Shown: piece after piece, positions 8,034 through 12,474 of the stretch | How the letters are laid out: every line of letters starts with the position of its first letter | Position numbering within the stretch: position 1 is the stretch's first letter | From: Bacteroidales bacterium | GTDB taxonomy: Bacteria; Bacteroidota; Bacteroidia; Bacteroidales; ML635J-15 | Direction: 5' to 3' | DNA: 12,474 bases | Assembly (NCBI GenBank): GCA_028697515.1 | Contig: JAQVEY010000027.1 | Span: 1 to 12,474 of the forward strand | Notes under the pieces: generated by a model | Told to the model about the DNA's origin: nothing | What the model saw: only the letters and a program-made list of their open reading frames with translations | Database searches by the model: none | Position numbers and translations under genes: made by a program

Positions 8034-10844
8034 ATGAGTGTATTAAAAAAAATCGGATTAAATAAATTTGGTTTTGTTTTCAGCTTTTGCAAGTTATCTC
8101 TATTCGTTTATTTTTTTCTTTTACTGACTTTTCAGGTTTTCTCTCAAGTAAATAATACTAAACCTTATGAGGATGGTGTTGTGATTGTAAAATTTAAATC
8201 TGATATCTCTAATCTTGAGTTGTGTAAAACAGATTTGCTTTCACTATTAAAGGGAAAAGATGGTAGTAAAACTCAATTTGCTTTTAGCGAAGAATTCCCG
8301 TTTTGTAAGAAACCTCAGGTTAAGTATAATGATTATGGAGCTGAGCTAGTAGATTTAACTTTGATATACAGGTTAAGTTTTGATGAAAATCAAGATGTTC
8401 CTAAAGTGATGTCAATACTAAATCAGACTGATTATTTTGAGTATGTTGAACCATTATACAAATTAGAATTATTGTATGTTCCTGACGACCCAATGAATCA
8501 GACTGATCAATATTGGCTTAATTCCATTCGAGCTTTTGATGCTTGGGATATTCATCAGGGAGATACAAATACCGTAATAGGAATTTCCGACACTGGAATT
8601 GAATTATCTCATCCTGATTTGATTTATAACATTAAGTATAATTATAACGATATGCCTGATGGTGTAGATAATGATCTGGATGGTTTTATTGATAATTTTC
8701 GGGGATGGAATTTTGGAGAAAATAATAATATTGTTCAAGCTGATGCTAATTATCATGGAGCATGGGTAGGAGGTATTGCCGGAGCACAAACAGATAATGG
8801 TATTGGTGTTTCTGGAGCTGGGTTTAAATGCAAAATACTTCCTTTAAAAATAATGAATTCTGAAGGGATTCTTGTCAATGGATATCAGTCTATCGTTTAC
8901 GCTGCTGATCGAGGCTGTGATATCGTAAATTGTAGTTGGGGTGGGTCTTATTATCAAAGAATGGGTCAGGATGTTGTAAATTATGCTGTTATAAATAATG
9001 ATGTTTTAATAGTTTCAGCGGCTGGAAATACCAATTCGGATATAAAATATTATCCGGCTTCTTATGAAAATGTTTTCTCGGTAGCAGGTACACAAATGGA
9101 TGATCAGAAATGGTCTCCTGATAATTCTATATCAAGTCAGGGCTCATCTTATTCATATTATGTTGATGTATGTGCACCTGCTACAAATTTTAGATCAACT
9201 GGTTCTGTCGACGGATATACATTGATGTGGGGAGGAACATCATTTGCTTCTCCAATTGTAGCAGGTTGTGCCGGAATTTTAAGATCTTATTATCCAGATT
9301 ATAATGCAAATCAAATTGCAGAATTGTTGAAAGCAAGCGCCGACCTAATAGATACAATACCATATAACATACCTTATGCAGGTAAATTAGGTGGAGGTAG
9401 ATTAAACTTATACAATGCTCTGACTATTGAACCACCGCCTGCAATTGTTTTTAATAATATTGTAGCTTCTCAGTCTGAGAATGTTATTCATATTAATGGA
9501 AAATTTACAAATTATTTATCTGACGCAGAAAATCTTACTATATCTGCGGAGTTGTTATCAAGCTATGCAGACTTAGAAGATGAAATTATTTACTCAGGCT
9601 CACTGCAGACTTTAGAAACATACATTTCTAATGGTGATATTGTAATTGTTAGTAATTCAAATATGCCTTATGATTATAAATTAGTTTTAAAACTAAAATA
9701 TAATGCAGACTTATATCAATCCCAACAGGTTATTGAAATTTATGTAAATCCAGGATATAAGAACATAGTTACTGATAATCTTGAATTGTCTGTTGCCCCT
9801 TCGGGAAGATTTGGCTATTCTGATTTAAATAGTAGAGTAGGAGATGGTTTAGTATTAGGAGATGTGTTTTCGTTGTTTTATGATTGCGGTATAATTTCAG
9901 GGCTTTCTGCTACCAAGTTGTATAGTTCTATAAGACAGGTTTCAGATTTTAAAACAACTGTTTATCCTTATTTTGTTGAAGGTTCGGAAGTTGCAGATTA
10001 TAATATCAGAACAGAATTTACTGATTCTAACGATTATCAAGTTTACGGATTGAGAATTATTGAAGATGTATATTCGTGGCTTGGGGCTAACAATAAGGAT
10101 TTTATAATAGTTGATTATAGAATTATTAATGAAAGTATTTATGATATTGAAGATTTTTATTTTGGTCTGTTTACTGACTGGGATTTGGTCGAATCAGGTA
10201 TAAATTCTGCAATACTTGATGAGAATAATAAATTTATGTATTGCAAAAGTGATAATGCTCAAACTATGTATGCAGGTATTAAACTGTTAAGCAATCAAGA
10301 TGTCAACTATTATGCACTTCCTCAAGTTAGTGGTGGTGATGGCACAATAGATATTACTGATGGTTTTCCTGATATTGAAAAATTTTATATGATTAGCAAT
10401 TCGAACAATGGTTATTCTGAAAATTCTACAGATATAGTAATTTATACAGGTGCTGGTCCTTTTGATATTGATAGTAATGACACTATAACTGTAGGTTTTG
10501 CGATTATTGCCTGTGAGAGTATTTTTAATATTGATAATGCTTTAATAAATAGTCGCGAAATATACAATCAAGTTTTACATCCTCAAAATATAGAAATTGC
10601 AAATTCATCTGAGATCAGAATATTTCCAAACCCTGCAACTGACTTGATTATAATTTCGTCAGAACTTGTATCAGGTGAAACATTTAAACTCGAAGTATAT
10701 AATGAACTTGGAGAAAAGATTTATTTTGATAATTTTCTAGAACAATGTGTGATTAACATTGAAAATTACAATTCAGGATTGTATATGGTTAAACTTATCA
10801 GTGAAAAAGGCATTTATGTAAGCAGGTTTATAAAACTTGATTAG
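8034..10844 (+). CDS. Secreted subtilisin-family (S8) serine protease with T9SS sorting domain
   Basis: Numbering is from the ATG at 8034 (936 residues). A signal peptide (hydrophobic core about 15-36, ending VFS before Gln38) precedes a propeptide-like region (about 42-150) and an S8 catalytic domain (about 155-465). The catalytic triad is Asp186 (ISDTGIE), His241 (YHGAWVGGIAG) and Ser403 (GGTSFASPIVAG), with oxyanion Asn332 (SAAGN). An acidic loop, DGVDNDLDGFIDN (209-221), looks like the Ca-binding insert of Bacteroidota subtilases. Residues about 470-850 are beta-rich and not recognised. The last about 80 residues are a type A T9SS sorting domain: IRIFPNPATD, NELGEKIYF, then SGLYMVKLISEKG. 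It is probably exported by Sec, sorted through T9SS and released or surface-attached. HGAW replaces the usual HGTH. Start: 8034 gives a basic n-region; ATG 8019 is possible; upstream codons lie inside a terminator. The gene overlaps trmH by 17 bases tail to tail. Confidence 0.93.
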   Translation: MSVLKKIGLNKFGFVFSFCKLSLFVYFFLLLTFQVFSQVNNTKPYEDGVVIVKFKSDISNLELCKTDLLSLLKGKDGSKTQFAFSEEFPFCKKPQVKYNDYGAELVDLTLIYRLSFDENQDVPKVMSILNQTDYFEYVEPLYKLELLYVPDDPMNQTDQYWLNSIRAFDAWDIHQGDTNTVIGISDTGIELSHPDLIYNIKYNYNDMPDGVDNDLDGFIDNFRGWNFGENNNIVQADANYHGAWVGGIAGAQTDNGIGVSGAGFKCKILPLKIMNSEGILVNGYQSIVYAADRGCDIVNCSWGGSYYQRMGQDVVNYAVINNDVLIVSAAGNTNSDIKYYPASYENVFSVAGTQMDDQKWSPDNSISSQGSSYSYYVDVCAPATNFRSTGSVDGYTLMWGGTSFASPIVAGCAGILRSYYPDYNANQIAELLKASADLIDTIPYNIPYAGKLGGGRLNLYNALTIEPPPAIVFNNIVASQSENVIHINGKFTNYLSDAENLTISAELLSSYADLEDEIIYSGSLQTLETYISNGDIVIVSNSNMPYDYKLVLKLKYNADLYQSQQVIEIYVNPGYKNIVTDNLELSVAPSGRFGYSDLNSRVGDGLVLGDVFSLFYDCGIISGLSATKLYSSIRQVSDFKTTVYPYFVEGSEVADYNIRTEFTDSNDYQVYGLRIIEDVYSWLGANNKDFIIVDYRIINESIYDIEDFYFGLFTDWDLVESGINSAILDENNKFMYCKSDNAQTMYAGIKLLSNQDVNYYALPQVSGGDGTIDITDGFPDIEKFYMISNSNNGYSENSTDIVIYTGAGPFDIDSNDTITVGFAIIACESIFNIDNALINSREIYNQVLHPQNIEIANSSEIRIFPNPATDLIIISSELVSGETFKLEVYNELGEKIYFDNFLEQCVINIENYNSGLYMVKLISEKGIYVSRFIKLD

Positions 10845-11511
10845 CCCTATTTTTTATGGTTTTAATAATGTTTTCAGAATCTTTTACACTCTTCATTAGC
10901 CAGTCTGACAATATAATTTCTTTCTCTTGATCGTTTAGTTGCCATTTTATATCTGTCTTATGCAGTCGTGAAATAAGCTCATAAAGACAGATTGCTGCAG
11001 AAACAGAGATATTGTAACTTTCGGTAAAACCAAACATTGGAATTTTAACAAATTCATCTGAGTTTTGTAAAGCAATTTCAGAAAGTCCAGGTAATTCAGA
11101 ACCAAAAACTAGGGCGATTTTTCCTTTTTTAAGATCAATATCTTGAATAAGTTTATCATTTGTATGAGGAGTGGTTGCGATAATTCTATATCCTTTTTTC
11201 TTTAAAGTATTTATTGTTTGCAGCGTATTATTTTCTTCCTTATTATATTTAATAAGATTAACCCATTGAGATGCTCCTAATGCTACGTCAGGGTTTTCGG
11301 CGAACTCGAAGTTGTTTTCAATAAGGTGTATATCCTGAATCCCAGAGCAATCGCATGAACGAATTACTGCCGACGCATTATGAGATTGAAATAGATCTTC
11401 TAAAACAACTGTAATGTATCTTGTTCGATTTTGTAGGACTTTATTAAATGTAGCAAGTCTTTGTTCCAAAACCATTTCTGATAGTACTCTTATAATATCT
11501 GAATGTTTCAT
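10828..11511 (-). CDS. trmH: TrmH-like tRNA (guanosine-2'-O-)-methyltransferase (SpoU family)
   Basis: This 227-residue SPOUT-fold methyltransferase uses S-adenosylmethionine, most likely to 2'-O-methylate G18 in the D-loop of tRNA in the cytoplasm. All three SpoU motifs are present: motif 1, HNASAVIRSCDCSGI (44-58), with Asn45 and the catalytic Arg51; motif 2, ALVFGSELPGLS (133-144); motif 3, IPMFGFTESYNISVSAAICLYE (157-178), with Asn167. Motifs 2 and 3 form the trefoil-knot cofactor site. The N-terminal layout (RLATFNKVLQNRTRYITVVLEDL) resembles TrmH (Gm18) more than TrmL or RlmB, since there is no L30e-like N-terminal domain. The length is close to E. coli TrmH (229). The ATG at 11511 is the natural start, with TATTTTTG about 23 bases upstream as a possible -7 box. 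Its last 17 bases overlap the end of the convergent protease gene. Substrate specificity (Gm18) is inferred from family resemblance. Confidence 0.9.
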   Translation of the reverse strand: MKHSDIIRVLSEMVLEQRLATFNKVLQNRTRYITVVLEDLFQSHNASAVIRSCDCSGIQDIHLIENNFEFAENPDVALGASQWVNLIKYNKEENNTLQTINTLKKKGYRIIATTPHTNDKLIQDIDLKKGKIALVFGSELPGLSEIALQNSDEFVKIPMFGFTESYNISVSAAICLYELISRLHKTDIKWQLNDQEKEIILSDWLMKSVKDSENIIKTIKNRANQVL

Positions 11512-11533
11512 ATCATTTCAAGACTATTTTTTG

Positions 11534-11541
11534 CAAAAATA
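11534..11541 (-). promoter_or_regulatory. Candidate -7 element for trmH inside a palindrome
   Basis: On the minus strand TATTTTTG matches TAnnTTTG exactly, 23 bases before the trmH ATG. No TTG occurs at the expected -33 distance, where the hup terminator lies. The element is embedded in CTATTTTT-TGC-AAAAATAG (11524-11542), an 8-bp inverted repeat that could be an operator or chance A/T symmetry. Confidence 0.35.
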
Positions 11542-11542
11542 G

Positions 11543-11569
11543 AAAAAGGGAACTAAAAGTTCCCTTTTT
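11543..11569 (-). terminator. Intrinsic terminator of hup
   Basis: A 12-bp perfect stem, AAAAAGGGAACT (11543-11554) and AGTTCCCTTTTT (11558-11569), encloses a 3-base loop. The GGGAAC/GTTCCC core is flanked by A and T tracts on both sides, so on the minus strand the hairpin is followed by a T-rich tract. It begins about 20 bases past the hup stop and precedes trmH. The symmetry would also let it work on the plus strand. Confidence 0.85.
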
Positions 11570-11589
11570 CACTAATTTCATCGACGAAA

Positions 11590-11865
11590 TTACTTTACAG
11601 CTTTTTTCAATTCGCTACCAACAGAGAATTTAACAACTTTCTTAGCAGGGATATTAATTACCTGAGTTGGTTTCTGTGGGTTACGGCCTTTTCTAGCAGC
11701 TCTTTTAGTTACACCAAAAGTTCCAAAACCTACTAAAGCGATTTTGTCACCACCTTTTAATGTTTTGGTTGTTGTTTCTACAAAAGCGTCTAATGCTCTT
11801 TTAGCGTCAGCTTTAGTTAAATTAGCTTTCTTTGCAATTGCGTCAATTAATTGTGCTTTGTTCAT
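11590..11865 (-). CDS. hup: HU-family nucleoid-associated DNA-binding protein
   Basis: The 91-residue protein is of standard HU length. HU dimers bind and bend DNA with little sequence preference and help compact the nucleoid and assist replication, recombination and repair. The sequence shows the helical N-terminal half (MNKAQLIDAIAKKANLTK, then AKRALDAFV), the family signature GFGTFGVTKRAARKGRNPQ (46-64), which forms the start of the DNA-binding arm, and Pro63 at the arm tip, the residue that intercalates into DNA in known HU structures. The C-terminal helix SELKKAVK is intact. It has its own promoter upstream (TTG-N19-TATATTTG) and its own terminator, so it appears to be a monocistronic gene with a leader of about 36 bases. 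It has no long extra C-terminal tail, so it is a classic HU rather than one of the extended Bacteroidota variants. HU versus IHF: the signature and arm favour HU. Confidence 0.97.
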   Translation of the reverse strand: MNKAQLIDAIAKKANLTKADAKRALDAFVETTTKTLKGGDKIALVGFGTFGVTKRAARKGRNPQKPTQVINIPAKKVVKFSVGSELKKAVK

Positions 11866-11907
11866 TTCTAAATTTTTTAGGTTAGTAATTAAATTAACTT
11901 ATCGTTA

Positions 11908-11937
11908 CAAATATAGATATAATAAGGGCTGTAGCAA
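11908..11937 (-). promoter_or_regulatory. hup promoter (Bacteroidota type)
   Basis: On the minus strand, TTG (11937-11935) is followed by 19 bases and then TATATTTG (11915-11908), a full match to the Bacteroidota -33/-7 pattern with good spacing. The predicted transcript start, about 11902, gives a leader of about 36 bases before the hup ATG at 11865. Confidence 0.75.
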
Positions 11938-12324
11938 TATTAAATCAAAAAAATATGCTAGATTGTTGATATCTCCTGTGTTTTGTTAATAACCTATGGC
12001 TTAAAACTGTTGATATTGCTAGTTTTTTAACGTTTTGACTGTTATGATTCAACAAAATCAACGAAAATCTTGTAAAATATTTTAAGATTTCTGTAAAATC
12101 AATGCTTTCAGAGGGGTGAGAATTAGACAAAACGTCGATTATTTCGTAAAATATCTTATAAATAGATTATTTAATATCCTTTTTTGTACAGTATCCATTA
12201 TTATTGCGGTTTATTTATGAGTCGCTATTAATTAATAGGTATATAAAATCAATTTAAATGACTTTATTTAAATAATAAAAGAGATTAGTTTTGGTACAAT
12301 AATTATAATTACGACTAATAAATA
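11938..12324. other. AT-rich non-coding region upstream of hup
   Basis: No credible gene is present: the only open frame of note (61 codons on the minus strand, 11945-12130) has no recognisable features and runs into the hup promoter side. The region holds two copies of TGTTGATAT (11964-11972 and 12008-12016), each close to a GCTAG; three GTAAAATA-like copies (near 12072, 12093 and 12146); a 12-bp palindrome TAAAATATTTTA (12073-12084); and a 14-bp perfect palindrome CTATTAATTAATAG (12225-12238). I see no tRNA, recognisable small RNA or riboswitch, and no clear terminator for the gene at the right edge. Confidence 0.6.
12225..12238. repeat. 14-bp perfect palindrome
   Basis: CTATTAATTAATAG is its own reverse complement. 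It lies in the non-coding stretch between hup and the right-edge gene. It could be a binding site for a dimeric regulator, but A/T-only symmetry is not rare in DNA of this composition, and no second copy is visible here. Confidence 0.45.
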
Positions 12325-12474
12325 TTATTTCTTCACCACCTTTACATTCATAACATTGTTTTCGGATCTGCTTCTAAGGTTGTAAACAGCCGGTAACAAG
12401 TTGTTCAAATCAAGTATAGTGTGGAAAGATGATTCTTTAGTTGAATATTCCTGACTAAAGATTAATTTACCTAT
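12325..12474 (-). CDS. C-terminal end of a T9SS cargo protein (type A sorting domain), partial
   Basis: On the minus strand an uninterrupted frame runs from the right edge for 49 codons to a TAA at 12327-12325. The peptide reads GKLIFSQEYS, then HTILDLNNLLPAVYNLRS, and ends NVKVVKK. This is the final portion of a type IX secretion sorting domain: a strand, a 'LDLNNLLPAVYNL' segment equivalent to the usual 'LDLSNLPAGVYFL', then a last basic strand ending in Lys-Val-Val-Lys. Such domains direct Sec-exported proteins across the outer membrane by T9SS. The catalytic or binding part of this protein lies outside the window, so its function cannot be told. There is no start codon in view. The Pro-Ala replacing the common Ala-Gly before Val-Tyr is a minor deviation. 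Confidence 0.8.
   Translation of the reverse strand: MGKLIFSQEYSTKESSFHTILDLNNLLPAVYNLRSRSENNVMNVKVVKK

Noticed and set aside
8604..8789. 61-codon minus-strand open frame
   Set aside because: It is antisense to the catalytic domain of the S8 protease, including the His motif.
11744..11989. 81-codon plus-strand open frame over hup
   Set aside because: It is antisense to the highly conserved N-terminal half of HU and its promoter; no independent evidence.
11945..12130. 61-codon minus-strand frame upstream of hup
   Set aside because: It has no recognisable motif, signal peptide or good start context, and overlaps repeats in an AT-rich gap; treated as non-coding.

Overview
The window looks like chromosomal DNA from a member of the Bacteroidota (Bacteroidetes). 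The evidence is strongly AT-rich DNA, two proteins ending in type IX secretion system (T9SS) C-terminal sorting domains, DUF1573 lipid-free secreted proteins, a Bacteroidota-style TamB, and promoters matching the Bacteroidota TTG-N19-TAnnTTTG pattern rather than the sigma70 consensus. I cannot assign a genus.

Layout, left to right. (1) The 3' part of a DEAD-box RNA helicase runs in from the left edge (+). (2) It converges, 14 bases apart, on a very long tamB-like gene (-) that starts with GTG. (3) tsaD (+) diverges from tamB across a gap of about 100 bases holding a good promoter. (4) Two DUF1573 genes (+), a 131-aa single-domain one and a 370-aa multi-domain one, form a tandem pair of paralogues closed by a strong intrinsic terminator. 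(5) A large secreted subtilisin-family (S8) protease with a T9SS sorting domain follows (+). Its 3' end overlaps the 3' end of a convergent trmH-like tRNA methyltransferase (-) by 17 bases. (6) A hup gene for an HU-type nucleoid protein (-) follows, with its own terminator hairpin and a clear promoter. (7) About 390 bases of AT-rich, apparently non-coding DNA come next. (8) At the right edge is the last 49 codons of another T9SS cargo protein (-), which has no start codon inside the window.

Two themes connect the genes. One is RNA handling and housekeeping: helicase, TsaD (t6A37 of tRNA), TrmH (2'-O-methylation of tRNA) and HU. The other is the cell envelope and secretion: TamB, two exported DUF1573 proteins and two T9SS substrates. 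Nothing suggests a prophage, integrative element, CRISPR array or defence island; gene order and composition look like ordinary core genome. I found no convincing new multi-gene system. The points most worth a second look are the tandem DUF1573 pair with its repeated Cys-Gly-Cys motif, the GTG start and five-codon leader in front of tamB, the uncharacterised middle region of the protease, the divergent helicase motifs, and the palindromes in the hup upstream region.
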